64,000 nucleotides of DNA from Salicibibacter cibarius (GCF_016495725.1 NZ_CP054705.1:2914001-2978000); one strand, 5' to 3'. Positions 10,715 through 20,634 are shown, numbered from the stretch's first letter. Notes: a model not told the origin generated them from the sequence alone. Made by a program: numbers and translations.

Positions 10715-11641
10715 CTACAATGCGTCTCTCAATGCATAGTCGATGGCTTTTGAACTCTCAAACACATGTTTCAAAATCGCCATCCGCGCGTATACGCCGT
10801 TTTCCACTTGTTTGAAAATCCGCGAGCGCGGCGATTCAACGAGGGAGGTCGCAATCTCCACCCCACGGTTGAAAGGTCCCGGATGCATGATGATCGCGCC
10901 CGGTTTCATCATTGTTTCCCGCTTTTCCGTTAGACCGAATTGCTCATGATAACGTTTTGCATTTTGACTGGCTGTCTGCTCCGCGTGGCGCTCGTGTTGC
11001 ACCCGGAGCAACATGACCACATCGGCTTGTTTAATGGCGGTGTCAACAGAAACGTGGGCGCACCCCAAGGAATGGTCCATCCAATCGTCGGGGCCGGCCA
11101 ACTGAACGTTCGCCCCTAGCCGCTTTAGCGCGCTAATATTGGAGCGGGCGACCCGGCTATGGCGGATGTCTCCAATCATAGCCACGTTCACCCCGGCGAA
11201 TGTATGAAACTCCTCTTTGATCGTCATTAAGTCGAGCATGCATTGCGACGGATGTTCTCCTTCTCCGTCACCGGCGTTGATCACGGGGATTGACAACCCG
11301 CCCAGTTGCTCGTAAAACTGTTTCTCAAAATGGCGGACAACGACCGCTGAAGCACCGATCGCTTGTAACGTACGAATGGTATCGTACAACGATTCCCCTT
11401 TTTGAACGCTGGACGTATCAGCATCAATATCCAGGACATGGAATCCGAGGCGCTTTTGCGCGACTTCAAACGACATCTTCGTCCGTGTGCTCGGTTCGTA
11501 AAAAAGATTGGCAACGTAAGGACGTTCGGGAACCGTCCACGTTTCCCCTTCCTTAAAAGCAATTGCGTCCCGTAGCAACCCGTGCATCGATCCAACGGAT
11601 AACTCATCAACGGTCTTAAAATGATGGGTTTGTTTATTCAT
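10715..11641 (-). CDS. pyrB: Aspartate carbamoyltransferase catalytic subunit
   Basis: A 308-residue enzyme condensing carbamoyl phosphate with aspartate. The carbamoyl-phosphate motif STRTKMSFE is near residue 51. HPSQCMLDL is near residue 130, and MHPGPFNRGVE, which closes the aspartate site, is near residue 250. As in other Bacillus enzymes no regulatory PyrI is encoded. The start has GAGGTGG ahead of it and lies two bases beyond the pyrP stop. This means the third PyrR attenuator, found between pyrP and pyrB in B. subtilis, is not present. Confidence 0.95.
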   Translation of the reverse strand: MNKQTHHFKTVDELSVGSMHGLLRDAIAFKEGETWTVPERPYVANLFYEPSTRTKMSFEVAQKRLGFHVLDIDADTSSVQKGESLYDTIRTLQAIGASAVVVRHFEKQFYEQLGGLSIPVINAGDGEGEHPSQCMLDLMTIKEEFHTFAGVNVAMIGDIRHSRVARSNISALKRLGANVQLAGPDDWMDHSLGCAHVSVDTAIKQADVVMLLRVQHERHAEQTASQNAKRYHEQFGLTEKRETMMKPGAIIMHPGPFNRGVEIATSLVESPRSRIFKQVENGVYARMAILKHVFESSKAIDYALRDAL

Positions 11642-11643
11642 TT

Positions 11644-12978
11644 TTAGTCCACCTCTGCTGTCGTATTTTCTCCCTCAAGACTGGAAAATAATTGTCCATT
11701 ACCATATCCGAGCGATTTATTTGGCATGATGGCATGGAGGATCATGCCGATAATCGTTGCCAGCGCCATCGCGGGAATTTCCAGGTATTCGGTGATTGGG
11801 ATGAACGCACCACCGATTCCAATGACAAGGACGGTCGCGACGATGACGAGATTGCGGTTCTCGCCGAGGTTAATTTCGTTTTCAATGAGCAAGCGCATGC
11901 CGGCCGAGGCGATAATGCCGAACAAGAGAATGGAGACGCCACCCATGACCGCATCCGGGATGCTGGCAATCAAAGCTTCGATTTTTCCCGAAAATCCGAA
12001 CAGGATCGCGAGCACTGCGGCGCCGCCAATCACGAACACGCTGAAAATTTTTGTGATGGCAAGCACGCCGATGTTTTCTCCGTATGTCGTATTCGGCGGA
12101 CCGCCAACAAGGGAGGCGACGATGGAAGCCAGGCCGTCTCCGAGCAAGGAGCGGTCCAATCCCGGGTTGCGCAAAAAGTTTCGTCCGACAATTTTGCTTA
12201 ATACCATCTGATCCCCGATATGTTCAGCCATCGTGACGAGGGCGATCGGTGCCATGATGATAATGACCGTCAGCGACCATGTCGGGGTTACCGTTACAAA
12301 CGGAATGGCGAAGTCGGGGATGTGAAACCACGGAGCGGCGGCTACTTCAGATAGATCGACGATGCCAGCCATGTACGCGATAATATAGCCCCCGACAAGG
12401 CCGGTTAAGACGGGAATGACTCGAAGAAACCCTTTGAAAAACACCGAGGTTACGATCGTAATCGCGAGCGTGGCAAGCGCGACGCTCAAGTGACGAAGGC
12501 TGTCCACGTATTGACCGGTTTCCTCGTCAAAATTCATCGCCATGTCAATCGCTGTGGAAGCAAGCCCCAACCCGATCACCATAATGACGGGACCGACGAC
12601 GACCGGCGGCAGGAGGCGCATTAACCAGCCGACACCGAAGACTCTTATAAGAATGGCGGTAAGGCCATAAACAACCCCGGCGGTAAACGTCCCGAGCATC
12701 ACGGCTGCCGCGCCTCCGAAGGACATGGCGGCAACTAACGGGAAGATAAATGCGAACGAAGAGCCGATGTAGGCAGGAATCTGCCCGCGGGTGACGAGCA
12801 AGTAGGCGAGCGTTCCCAACCCACTCGCGATCAAAGCAATCGACGGACTAAGACCCGTCAGAATAGGGACGAGAATCGTCGCCCCGAACATCGCGAACAA
12901 ATGCTGTAAACTTAAGAAGATCCATTGATGCCAAGCAGGTCGGTCATGGACGTCGAGGACCGGTTTTGTGTTTGTCAT
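11644..12978 (-). CDS. pyrP: Uracil permease, NCS2 family
   Basis: A 444-residue transporter with 12-14 hydrophobic segments. Family signatures are visible: QHLFAMFGATILVPILTG at the N-terminus, the substrate-site region MAEHIGDQ near residue 246, and the LVGGPPNTTYGENIGVLAITK motif near residue 290. It imports uracil with protons. Its position directly after pyrR, behind a PyrR attenuator, fits feedback control of uracil uptake by the UMP level. ATG follows CGGAGG. Confidence 0.93.
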   Translation of the reverse strand: MTNTKPVLDVHDRPAWHQWIFLSLQHLFAMFGATILVPILTGLSPSIALIASGLGTLAYLLVTRGQIPAYIGSSFAFIFPLVAAMSFGGAAAVMLGTFTAGVVYGLTAILIRVFGVGWLMRLLPPVVVGPVIMVIGLGLASTAIDMAMNFDEETGQYVDSLRHLSVALATLAITIVTSVFFKGFLRVIPVLTGLVGGYIIAYMAGIVDLSEVAAAPWFHIPDFAIPFVTVTPTWSLTVIIIMAPIALVTMAEHIGDQMVLSKIVGRNFLRNPGLDRSLLGDGLASIVASLVGGPPNTTYGENIGVLAITKIFSVFVIGGAAVLAILFGFSGKIEALIASIPDAVMGGVSILLFGIIASAGMRLLIENEINLGENRNLVIVATVLVIGIGGAFIPITEYLEIPAMALATIIGMILHAIMPNKSLGYGNGQLFSSLEGENTTAEVD

Positions 12979-13051
12979 GCTGCCTAAGCCTCCGTTCTAG
13001 AAGTGAGAGGTGGGAGGTGAGAAGTTGGAAAAACCTTCAAAACCTCTTTTT

Positions 13052-13168
13052 AAAAAAAACCCCTTTGTCCGTGACAAAGAGGAAGGTGGCAGAGGCAGAC
13101 GGACGTGCGGCGCACCGCACGGGTTTGCTTTCAATGCCAAGTTCCTCTTATCAGCCTCACGGGACCGT
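13052..13168 (-). promoter_or_regulatory. PyrR-dependent attenuator between pyrR and pyrP
   Basis: On the minus strand the PyrR-binding loop (GGTCCCGTGAGGCTG, 13144-13168) fits the ARUCC-N-GNGAGGYU anti-antiterminator consensus. A terminator follows (CCTCTTTGTC-ACG-GACAAAGGGG then eight T; 13052-13082). The region between can form the competing antiterminator. High UMP should let PyrR stabilise the loop and stop transcription before pyrP. Confidence 0.88.
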
Positions 13169-13181
13169 TTTAAAGAGGGGG

Positions 13182-13739
<558 letters not shown>

Positions 13740-13757
13740 TTATATGCCCTCCCCATG

Positions 13758-13870
13758 AAAAAACCCCTCCATCCACGTGGGATCAGAGGGGTTCCTCGTC
13801 TTTTAGACATACGAGTGCCACGGCGCTCCGACACTCGATTAGGTTCCTTCTCAGCCTCACGGGACTGCTT
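13758..13870 (-). promoter_or_regulatory. PyrR-dependent attenuator in the pyr leader
   Basis: The minus strand shows the binding loop GCAGTCCCGTGAGGCTGAG (about 13843-13870), then a GTGTCGG/CGCCG pairing region, then the terminator CCCCTCTGATCCCACG...GAGGGG followed by six T (13758-13793). This is upstream of pyrR and controls the whole operon. Confidence 0.88.
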
Positions 13871-13894
13871 TAAAGGGATTATTTTATTGTTGTT

Positions 13895-13923
13895 ATTATT
13901 ACAGAAAAAACGTAAGGTGTCAA
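13895..13923 (-). promoter_or_regulatory. Sigma-A promoter of the pyr operon
   Basis: Minus-strand TTGACA (13918-13923) is followed by a 16-17 base spacer and TAATAAT (13895-13901). The first attenuator begins about 25 bases downstream. Confidence 0.7.
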
Positions 13924-13944
13924 TATAAATTGCTAAAATAAATA

Positions 13945-14286
13945 AGTGATCGTCGCCATGGCGCCCGAAGCATGTAGAGGCTAGCACCTAGCGTCCCCAT
14001 GAACCGTTCACGGTGACCGAATCTTGATGATATGTGCCGATACGGGCGCCATGAAGTATTCATGAGACCCGAAACCCGATAACGCGAGCCGGTTCGGGTG
14101 CCATGAAGCGGTCATGGAACCCGAAAATCGTGATGTCAGCCTATTTCGGGCGCTATGATACGCTCATGAAGACCGAGTCTTGATGCCGCGAGCCGGTTCA
14201 GGCGCCATGAGCCGTTCATGATGCCGAAATTCGCATGTTACGCCTATTACCGTCGCCATGAACTCATTCATGGCACCCAAAAGTAC
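13945..14286. repeat. 52-bp palindrome array 1 (about 6-7 units)
   Basis: Units share TTCGG-N4-CATG-N7-CATG-N4-CCGAA. The left CATG-type half-sites fall near 13998, 14050, 14102, 14154, 14206 and 14257, that is every 51-52 bp. The bases between palindromes differ from unit to unit. The array fills the space between the pyr promoter and the rluD stop. Confidence 0.85.
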
Positions 14287-15210
14287 TCATTCACCCGCTC
14301 GCCGAATCCCCTCGATCAATTGTTCCATATCGTCCGGGAGCGGCGCGTGGAACGTATACATCTCGCTATCGCTCGGATGTACGAGTGTTAGCTCTTCTGC
14401 ATGAAGCGCCTGGCCGGAAAGCAGGTGCGAATGTCGGCGGTTTCCATACTTTGGATCCGCCACGACCGGGTGGCCAATATAAGCCATGTGTACCCGGATT
14501 TGATGGGTCCGGCCGGTTTCCAAGCGGCACCGAATGATCGTATAATCCGAAAACCGTTCCAGTACGTCGAAATGCGTGATCGCTTCCTTGGCATGCACAT
14601 CGGTAACGGCCATTTTTTGCCGGTCAAAGGGGTCCCTTCCGATCGGCGCCTCGATCGTTCCCTCCTCATGGGATACCGCTCCGTGGACGAGCGCCCGATA
14701 CACCCGGGACAACGAGCGCCTTTGCAATTGCTCCACAAGGTGCGTGTGCGCGTGATTCGTTTTGGCAACAACCATCAAACCGCTCGTATCCTTGTCAATG
14801 CGATGAACGATGCCCGGCCGTAATTCACCATTGACATCCGACAATGCATCCGTGTAATGAAGAAGCGCGTGAACGAGCGTCCCGCCGGTAAAATGGCCGG
14901 GCGCCGGATGGACGACCATCCCCCGCGCTTTGTTCACGACGAGCAAATCATCATCTTCATAGCGAATATCGAGCGGAATATCCTCAGCCTCTAAAGCGAA
15001 AGGCTCTTCGGAAGGAGGTTCCGCCAGAATGTTGTCCCCCTTTTGCAATTTATAATTGCTTTTCACCTGCTTGCCACCCACCAACACATAGCCGTCGCGA
15101 ACCCATTGTTGAACCGCTGTTCTTGATGCCCCCATCGCTTTCGCCAACCATTTGTCGATGCGTTCGTCTTCGTTCTCTTCCGAAACATGCCAAGTTTTAG
15201 GATTTATCAT
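14287..15210 (-). CDS. rluD: RluD-family 23S rRNA pseudouridine synthase (YlyB)
   Basis: A 307-residue enzyme converting uridines of 23S rRNA to pseudouridine. An S4-like RNA-binding domain occupies residues 12-75 (RIDKWLAKAMGASRTAVQQWVRDGYVLV). The catalytic aspartate is in HRIDKDTSGLMV near residue 138, and the RTHQIRVHMAYIGHPVV motif is near residue 220. I chose ATG 15210, preceded by AAAGGAG, over an upstream in-frame start that lies deep within lspA. It overlaps the lspA stop by 14 bases. B. subtilis has ylyB in the same place after lspA. The exact target uridines are inferred from the family. Confidence 0.88.
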   Translation of the reverse strand: MINPKTWHVSEENEDERIDKWLAKAMGASRTAVQQWVRDGYVLVGGKQVKSNYKLQKGDNILAEPPSEEPFALEAEDIPLDIRYEDDDLLVVNKARGMVVHPAPGHFTGGTLVHALLHYTDALSDVNGELRPGIVHRIDKDTSGLMVVAKTNHAHTHLVEQLQRRSLSRVYRALVHGAVSHEEGTIEAPIGRDPFDRQKMAVTDVHAKEAITHFDVLERFSDYTIIRCRLETGRTHQIRVHMAYIGHPVVADPKYGNRRHSHLLSGQALHAEELTLVHPSDSEMYTFHAPLPDDMEQLIEGIRRAGE

Positions 15211-15682
15211 CGGCTTTCTCCTTTTTTTCCTTGCGCTCATCGATAAACAATTTTATGATGAGCAAAATAACCCCGACGGTCAGCGCACTATCGGCAACGT
15301 TAAAAATCGGAAAGCTATATGTACCGATGTACACATCGATAAAATCAATGACTTCCCCGTGCAAAATACGGTCGATGAAGTTTCCAACCGTGCCGCCAAG
15401 CAATATGCCGAGCGGGATGCCGATCCACTTGTCTGTTTGCCCCATTTTCTTTATAAAATAAACAATACCGACGGTGACGATAATCGTCACAATATAAAAC
15501 AACCACATCTGCCCTTGCAAGATACCAAAAGCTGCACCGGCGTTTCGATGGGACGTGATATGTATGACGTCTTCGATGACCGGGATCGTTTCGCCAATCT
15601 CCATATAAGCCGCTATAAGCCATTTCGTGAGCTGGTCAGCGATAAGCACAACCAGTGCGAGCAAATAGTAAATAATAATCAC
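15197..15682 (-). CDS. lspA: Lipoprotein signal peptidase (signal peptidase II)
   Basis: A 161-residue enzyme with four membrane helices. The conserved motifs are DQLTKW at residues 16-21, NAGAAFGIL near residue 52, and GGTVGNFIDRILHGEVIDFID near residue 105. The last two supply the catalytic aspartates. It cleaves the signal peptide from diacylglyceryl-modified prolipoproteins in the membrane. The start is GTG behind a run of G. The C-terminus is an unusually charged Lys/Glu tail (DERKEKKEKADDKS). Confidence 0.95.
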   Translation of the reverse strand: MIIIYYLLALVVLIADQLTKWLIAAYMEIGETIPVIEDVIHITSHRNAGAAFGILQGQMWLFYIVTIIVTVGIVYFIKKMGQTDKWIGIPLGILLGGTVGNFIDRILHGEVIDFIDVYIGTYSFPIFNVADSALTVGVILLIIKLFIDERKEKKEKADDKS

Positions 15683-15725
15683 TCGGTTCCCCCCTTATCG
15701 TCATAGGTAAAAGAAAAGGCGGTGG

Positions 15726-16376
15726 TTACCGCCAGTTCTCCTCTTCCTCCATTAGAGAATCGTACGCTTCGTTGCGGAACATATTGACATGATCGCTCCC
15801 GGTATATCCTTCGATTCCCGTTGAAAGAAAACGCTCCATCTCTTCCGTATAGCCGGGTGCCTCTTCCACCCAAAAGTCCGTCGTTGCCGTCTCCCGGTAT
15901 CCGTCGTCTTCGGTCGTGTTCATGAGCGCCTCCCACATATCCACGCCATCAAGGGCCGCGTCTCCGTTCACTTCATAATCGTGATTGGCCGAAGGACTTG
16001 CTTCATTGGACGGTGGATCGACGAAGAAATGGGCCTCGCTAATGACTCCGTCCATTTTTTCGCCCCCTGTGCGGGCAATCGGGTAGGCGCGCAGGCGCTC
16101 GGGAGAAATCTCCGCACCCGTTTTCTCACAGATGCCATACGTGCCCTCCTTCACTTTATGAAGGGCATGCACGATCTCAGCGTACTCGTGATTACGGTGG
16201 CGGCGCAAAGCCTTGTCCTTGCTTGCTTCATAAAAAATATCGGCGGCGTCGGCAGGATGGTTATCGTAGACGGACAATTCATTGTCCCGGCTGTCTTGGT
16301 TTTTAACCGTTTCCCGCTCATCCATTTCGGATTTTCGCTCGTAAAGCCATTGAATGGCTGCTTCTTTATCGGTCAC
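15726..16376 (-). CDS. ylyA: DksA/TraR-like protein, YlyA position, zinc finger mostly lost
   Basis: 216 residues lying between ileS and lspA, exactly where B. subtilis has ylyA. The N-terminal helical region is followed by a DksA/TraR-like motif (YGICEKTGAEISPERLRAYPIART). The family usually has CxxC...CxxC there. Only one Cys is left: the second is Thr and the downstream pair is missing, so zinc binding is unlikely. The C-terminal 100 residues are very acidic and not recognised. GTG 16376, spaced eight bases from AAGGGGAG, is the chosen start; GTG 16385 is also possible. Family members modulate RNA polymerase through its secondary channel. Confidence 0.75.
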   Translation of the reverse strand: MTDKEAAIQWLYERKSEMDERETVKNQDSRDNELSVYDNHPADAADIFYEASKDKALRRHRNHEYAEIVHALHKVKEGTYGICEKTGAEISPERLRAYPIARTGGEKMDGVISEAHFFVDPPSNEASPSANHDYEVNGDAALDGVDMWEALMNTTEDDGYRETATTDFWVEEAPGYTEEMERFLSTGIEGYTGSDHVNMFRNEAYDSLMEEEENWR

Positions 16377-16454
16377 CGCAAACACTCCCCTTCCTTTCCA
16401 CCCGCCTTTTTAGCTTCTGATGAAACGAAAGGGATTACCCGCATGGATCATTGG

Positions 16455-19223
16455 TTAAACTTCCAGATCTGCGGGATCGTACGTGGCGATAACGTCGGCA
16501 CAGCGTTTGCATACGTCAGGATGTTCAGGGTCGGCGCCGACATCTTCTTTTACGTGCCAACAACGGGCACACGTTTCTCCTTTTGCTTCTTCAACATGAA
16601 CGGCAGCCGTTTGCCCTTCCGGCACATCATTGCTTTTTTGCAGTTCCACTTGGGAAACGATGAACAGTTTCTCCGATCCCTCTTGTGCCAAAAGAAGGTC
16701 ATAAGCTGTTTCAGGAACGGAAATCGTCACTTTTGCTTCCAGGGATTTACCAATGACCCGCTCTTCACGTGCCGTTTCCAACGCTTTCAACACATCATCA
16801 CGCACGGCGAGTAATATCTCCCAACGATTGAGCAGCGCATCACGATCTTCAACTGCCATTGGTTCCGGCATATCCGTCAGTTGCACGAAATCCACATTCT
16901 CCGCTCCAGGAATATGCGCCCACGTCTCTTCCGCCGTATGCGGGGTGATCGGCGCGATTAATTTCGTAATGGCGATAACCGTATCGTGCATAACCGTCTG
17001 CAACGAGCGGCGGCGCGGGTCATCGGCATGATCGCAATACAAACGATCTTTTGCCACATCCATATAAAACGCACTCAACTCAACCGCACAGAAATGATGA
17101 ATCGCTTGATAGGCGTTGCTGAATACGTAATTGCGGTACCCTTCTTGGGCACGTTCGATTACGTTGTTCAGTCTTTCCCGCATGTAGCGGTCCATGTCTT
17201 CCAATTGATGGACCGGCACACGGTGAACGGCCGGGTCAAAGTCGTGCAAGTTCCCGAGCAGAAAACGCAGCGTGTTGCGGACTTTCCGGTAGTTTTCCGA
17301 TACCTGTTTTAAAATGTCATCCGATAGGCGAACGTCAGCCTGAAAATCCACGGAACCTGCCCAAAGCCGTAAAATATCGGCACCCAGCTGTTTCATGACA
17401 TTGGCAGGGTCAATGACATTCCCGAGCGATTTTGACATTTTCTGGCCATTGCCATCCATCGTAAATCCATGGCTCAGCACTTGTTTATAAGGTGCTTCGC
17501 CGGTGACGGCAACCGCGGTCGTCAACGAAGAATTAAACCAGCCCCGGTATTGGTCCGACCCTTCCAAATAAAGATCGGCCGGCCGCTGTGCATCTTCTCG
17601 CTCCATGAGCACCCCTTCATGCGTCGAGCCGGAATCGAACCAGACGTCCATAATGTCCATCTCACGGGTAAACGTTCCATTCGGGCTATGCGTAGATGTA
17701 TAGCCGTCTGGCAATAAATCCGTTGCTTCCCATTCAAACCAAATGTTGGAGCCATGTTCCCTAAACAATTGGGCGACATGGTCAATTGTTTCATCATCGA
17801 CGATCGCCGTCCCATCTTCGCCATAAAAAACCGGGATCGGGACGCCCCAAGACCGTTGTCTGGAAATACACCAATCGCCACGGTCGCGAACCATGTTATA
17901 CAACCGTGTTTCTCCCCATTTTGGTTGCCATTTCACACGGCCGATGGCTTCCAATAACTCGTTTCTAATATTATCCACGGATACGAACCATTGCTCCGTC
18001 GCCCGATAAATAACAGGCTTCTTCGTGCGCCAATCATGAGGATACGAATGGGTGATGAACGTCAGTTTCAGCAAGGATCCGACTTCTTCTAGTTTTTCCG
18101 TAATTTCTTTATTTGCCTTATCATAAAACATCCCTTCAAACCCGGGGGCTTCATCTGTAAATACCCCTTTGTCATTGACCGGAGACAGAGCTTCCAAACC
18201 GTATTCTTTTCCGATGAAGAAGTCTTCTTCCCCGTGCCCGGGCGCGGTATGGACGGCACCGGTTCCCGCGTCCACTGTCACATGTTCCCCGGTCATAACG
18301 AGGGAATCCCGATCATAAAAAGGGTGTTTGGCGACAACTCGATCCAGCGCTTCGCCTTTCACCGTGTCCACGATTTCGGCATCGTCTTGCCATCCCAATT
18401 CTTCAATAACGGTTTCATACAATTTACTGGCAACGACGTAACGTTTGTTGCCACGAGTGAACACGCTGTAGTCATAATCGGGATGTACCGAAATGCCCAT
18501 GTTTCCCGGAATCGTCCATGGCGTTGTCGTCCAGATGATCACCTGGTCTCCTTCATTCAAAACCCCTTTTCCGTCGGTCACCGGAAAGGACACATAAATC
18601 GACGGCGAACGCTTGTCATGGTATTCGATTTCTGCTTCAGCAAGCGCGGATTCCGATGATGGCGACCAATACACCGGCCGTTTCCCTTGATAGACGTGGC
18701 CTTGCTTCGCCATTTCCCCGAAAACACGAATTTGATTCGCTTCAAAGTCCGGCGTCAGTGTTACATAAGGATTTTCCCAATCGGCAATCATGCCGAGCCG
18801 TTTAAATTGATTCCGTTGCTTTTCCAGTTGCTCCCAAGCGTAATCTTCACACGCTTTGCGAAATTCGGCAACCGACATTTTTTTGCGGTCGATTTTTTTA
18901 TTCTTCGTGAGAGCCGTTTCGATCGGCAACCCGTGGGCATCCCAGCCGGGAATATAAGGCGCGTTATAGCCGTCCATGGACCGATGCCGAACGATGATAT
19001 CTTTTAAAATCCGGTTCAAAGCATGACCGACGTGAATGTCGCCATTTGCATAAATCGGTCCGTCATGCAAGATGAAAAGCGGTTTATCGGCATTTTTTTC
19101 AACGAGCTGTTGATATAGGCCTTCTTCTTCCCAGGCCTCCTGCCGTTTCGGCTCTTGACTCGGCAGCTTTCCCCTCATCGGAAAAGCGGTTTTCGGCATT
19201 AAAAGGGTTTGCTTGTAATCCAT
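16455..19223 (-). CDS. ileS: Isoleucyl-tRNA synthetase
   Basis: A 922-residue class I synthetase. The HIGH-type motif is HVGH near residue 67 ([12 protein letters not shown]). The editing domain carries the [14 protein letters not shown] region near residue 230. The KMSKS signature is in [10 protein letters not shown] near residue 595. The C-terminal zinc ribbon has CARC (about 886) and CKRC (about 904). Length matches the bacterial IleS type 1. Transcription should be governed by the T-box leader at 19258-19609, which senses uncharged tRNA-Ile, although that leader carries an inserted repeat element. Confidence 0.97.
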   Translation of the reverse strand: MDYKQTLLMPKTAFPMRGKLPSQEPKRQEAWEEEGLYQQLVEKNADKPLFILHDGPIYANGDIHVGHALNRILKDIIVRHRSMDGYNAPYIPGWDAHGLPIETALTKNKKIDRKKMSVAEFRKACEDYAWEQLEKQRNQFKRLGMIADWENPYVTLTPDFEANQIRVFGEMAKQGHVYQGKRPVYWSPSSESALAEAEIEYHDKRSPSIYVSFPVTDGKGVLNEGDQVIIWTTTPWTIPGNMGISVHPDYDYSVFTRGNKRYVVASKLYETVIEELGWQDDAEIVDTVKGEALDRVVAKHPFYDRDSLVMTGEHVTVDAGTGAVHTAPGHGEEDFFIGKEYGLEALSPVNDKGVFTDEAPGFEGMFYDKANKEITEKLEEVGSLLKLTFITHSYPHDWRTKKPVIYRATEQWFVSVDNIRNELLEAIGRVKWQPKWGETRLYNMVRDRGDWCISRQRSWGVPIPVFYGEDGTAIVDDETIDHVAQLFREHGSNIWFEWEATDLLPDGYTSTHSPNGTFTREMDIMDVWFDSGSTHEGVLMEREDAQRPADLYLEGSDQYRGWFNSSLTTAVAVTGEAPYKQVLSHGFTMDGNGQKMSKSLGNVIDPANVMKQLGADILRLWAGSVDFQADVRLSDDILKQVSENYRKVRNTLRFLLGNLHDFDPAVHRVPVHQLEDMDRYMRERLNNVIERAQEGYRNYVFSNAYQAIHHFCAVELSAFYMDVAKDRLYCDHADDPRRRSLQTVMHDTVIAITKLIAPITPHTAEETWAHIPGAENVDFVQLTDMPEPMAVEDRDALLNRWEILLAVRDDVLKALETAREERVIGKSLEAKVTISVPETAYDLLLAQEGSEKLFIVSQVELQKSNDVPEGQTAAVHVEEAKGETCARCWHVKEDVGADPEHPDVCKRCADVIATYDPADLEV

Positions 19224-19257
19224 TTCGTTCTTCCTCCATTTCGTTTTGTATACATAA

Positions 19258-19609
19258 AGTCAAATAAAAAAACCCCGCCCTGCGTAGGGACGAGGTTTAC
19301 CCGCGGTACCACCCTGCTAGCTGTTAGAAAACTTGGCTTTTCGCCAAGCTTTTATGGCGAAAAGCCTTAGTTGCACTTATGCAGGTAAGAAAGTTAATTT
19401 ATACTTTCTTACCTGCCAAAAAAATGCAATGCCGCTCGGATCAAGTAACGTTTGATGGACGCCGGCGCCTACTCTGGCCTGGCCGTTTCGGACCGGTGCT
19501 TAAGGGTGATTTTCATGAAGGGGGTTGATCAGGCTCACACCATCCCTGACTCGCTTGGCAACGGGTTCCTTCACTACTGTCCCTGTCATAGCGTACACTA
19601 TCGATGTTT
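19258..19609 (-). ncRNA. ileS T-box leader with an inserted repeat element
   Basis: The minus strand has the T-box core AGGGTGGTACCGCGGG (19299-19315). A terminator follows (CCTCGTCCCTACGCAGGGCGGGG, then seven T; 19266-19295). A Stem I-like region lies upstream (about 19490-19600), where the candidate specifier ATC falls at 19508-19510 just before ACCC. A 94-bp dispersed element (19324-19417) sits nine bases upstream of the T-box core, in the linker between the specifier domain and the antiterminator. Uncharged tRNA-Ile should promote read-through into ileS. Confidence 0.88.
19324..19417. repeat. L element, copy 1, within the ileS leader
   Basis: The element starts TTAGAAAACTTGG and contains two hairpins. 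The first is GGCTTTTCGCC paired with GGCGAAAAGCC. The second is GCAGGTAAGAAAGT paired with ACTTTCTTACCTGC. Near-identical copies are at 19941-20031, 30901-30994, 38879-38967 and 55598-55693. Confidence 0.9.
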
Positions 19610-19615
19610 TACAAA

Positions 19616-19644
19616 ATTATATGGGAGATAGCCACTTTCGTCAA
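19616..19644 (-). promoter_or_regulatory. Sigma-A promoter of ileS
   Basis: Minus-strand TTGACG (19639-19644), a 17-base spacer, then a perfect TATAAT (19616-19621). Transcription would begin near 19609 and give a leader of about 385 nt. Confidence 0.75.
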
Positions 19645-19759
19645 GTAGCGGCTTTTAAGCTAACGATCTAGTCAAGATCCAAATATAAGCAGTGTGTCCG
19701 CCGGTGCTTCTCTCGCTTCCGATCGCTCCCTTCATTTGGGTGGGGAGATTTTGATCACA

Positions 19760-19916
19760 AGTAATCCCTCGAACGGCGGTCGAGCTGCTCTGAGAGGAAC
19801 AAAAGGATGCATAGTAATCCCTCAGACGGGAGTCGGTCTGCTCCGTGAGGAACAAGAGTGGTTAAGTAATCCCTCAAACGGAGAACGAACTGCTCCGAGT
19901 GGAACAAGTGAAGCTA
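19760..19916. repeat. Three tandem 52/53-bp hairpin units upstream of the ileS promoter
   Basis: AGTAATCCCTC starts at 19760, 19813 and 19865. Each unit can fold through CCCTC paired with GAGG plus an inner ACGGGAG/CTCCGT-type pairing, and ends GGAACAA. The loops covary poorly. The sequence is unrelated to the TTCGG/CATG arrays but has the same period. Confidence 0.75.
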
Positions 19917-19940
19917 AGTTTGGGGGTGACTTCTCGATTC

Positions 19941-20031
19941 TTAGAAAACTTGGCTTTTCGCCAAGCTTATGGCGAAAGCCTTAGTTGCACTTATGCAGGT
20001 AATAAAGTTGATTTATACTTTCTTACCTGCC
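19941..20031. repeat. L element, copy 2, downstream of divIVA
   Basis: Same two-hairpin layout as copy 1 with a slightly shortened first loop (CCAAGCTTATGGCG). It lies between the divIVA stop and the hairpin repeats, and could serve as a 3' end structure for the divIVA transcript. Confidence 0.88.
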
Positions 20032-20089
20032 AAGAAAGACGACCTTATTTCGATTAATAAATTGTTGTACTTTAACTTTCCGCTTGCTT

Positions 20090-20608
20090 TTAAGCTTCTT
20101 CAGACGTTTGATCGGCCGTGTTCTCTTCTTCTCCTTCTTCTTCGAAAGAATCGGCAAGTTTGTCCCATTCCTCATCGTTAAGCATTTCCAATTGTGATTC
20201 AATCAGCATTTTAAAACGCATGCGATAAACGGACGCCTGTTTTTTCAATTCTTCGGTTTCCAATGCAATTTTGCGGGATTTGGCGAGCGCATCGTTGATG
20301 ATTCGATCGGCATTTTTTTCCGATTCCCGAATAATAAGCTGGGACTCCTTATTCGCACTGCGTTTAATATCTTCGGCCGACTCTTGGGCAACGTAAATGG
20401 ATTTATTCAACGTTTCTTCCATGTTGGAAAAATGATTCAGGCGATCTTCCAATTCATTCACTTTTTCAAACAATTCATTTTTTTGCCGAATTGTACTCTC
20501 ATAATCCTTAATGATTTGATCGAGAAATTCGTTGACTTCATCTTCATCATAACCGCGAAACGCTTTCGTAAACTGCTTATTGTGAATATCTACCGGGGTT
20601 AGCGACAA
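20090..20608 (-). CDS. divIVA: Cell-division/polarity protein DivIVA
   Basis: 172 residues. The membrane-binding N-terminal domain is typical: SLTPVDIHNKQFTKAFRG, then DEDEVNEFLDQI. Two coiled-coil stretches follow (about residues 30-60 and 70-140), ending in a Glu-rich tail. DivIVA collects at negatively curved membrane at septa and poles and recruits the Min system and, in sporulation, chromosome anchors. The start is TTG at 20608, nine bases after GGAGG. The longer open frame upstream of it belongs to the other frame of ylmH. It ends the ylm cluster, as in B. subtilis. Confidence 0.95.
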   Translation of the reverse strand: MSLTPVDIHNKQFTKAFRGYDEDEVNEFLDQIIKDYESTIRQKNELFEKVNELEDRLNHFSNMEETLNKSIYVAQESAEDIKRSANKESQLIIRESEKNADRIINDALAKSRKIALETEELKKQASVYRMRFKMLIESQLEMLNDEEWDKLADSFEEEGEEENTADQTSEEA

Positions 20609-20634
20609 CGCCAGCCACCTCCAAAATGTTTTGT

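Noticed and set aside
13945-14286. CRISPR array
   Set aside because: The regular spacing first suggested it. However, the palindromic arms vary, the fillers are not spacer-like in a conserved-repeat framework, 52 bp is too short for both, and no cas genes are near.
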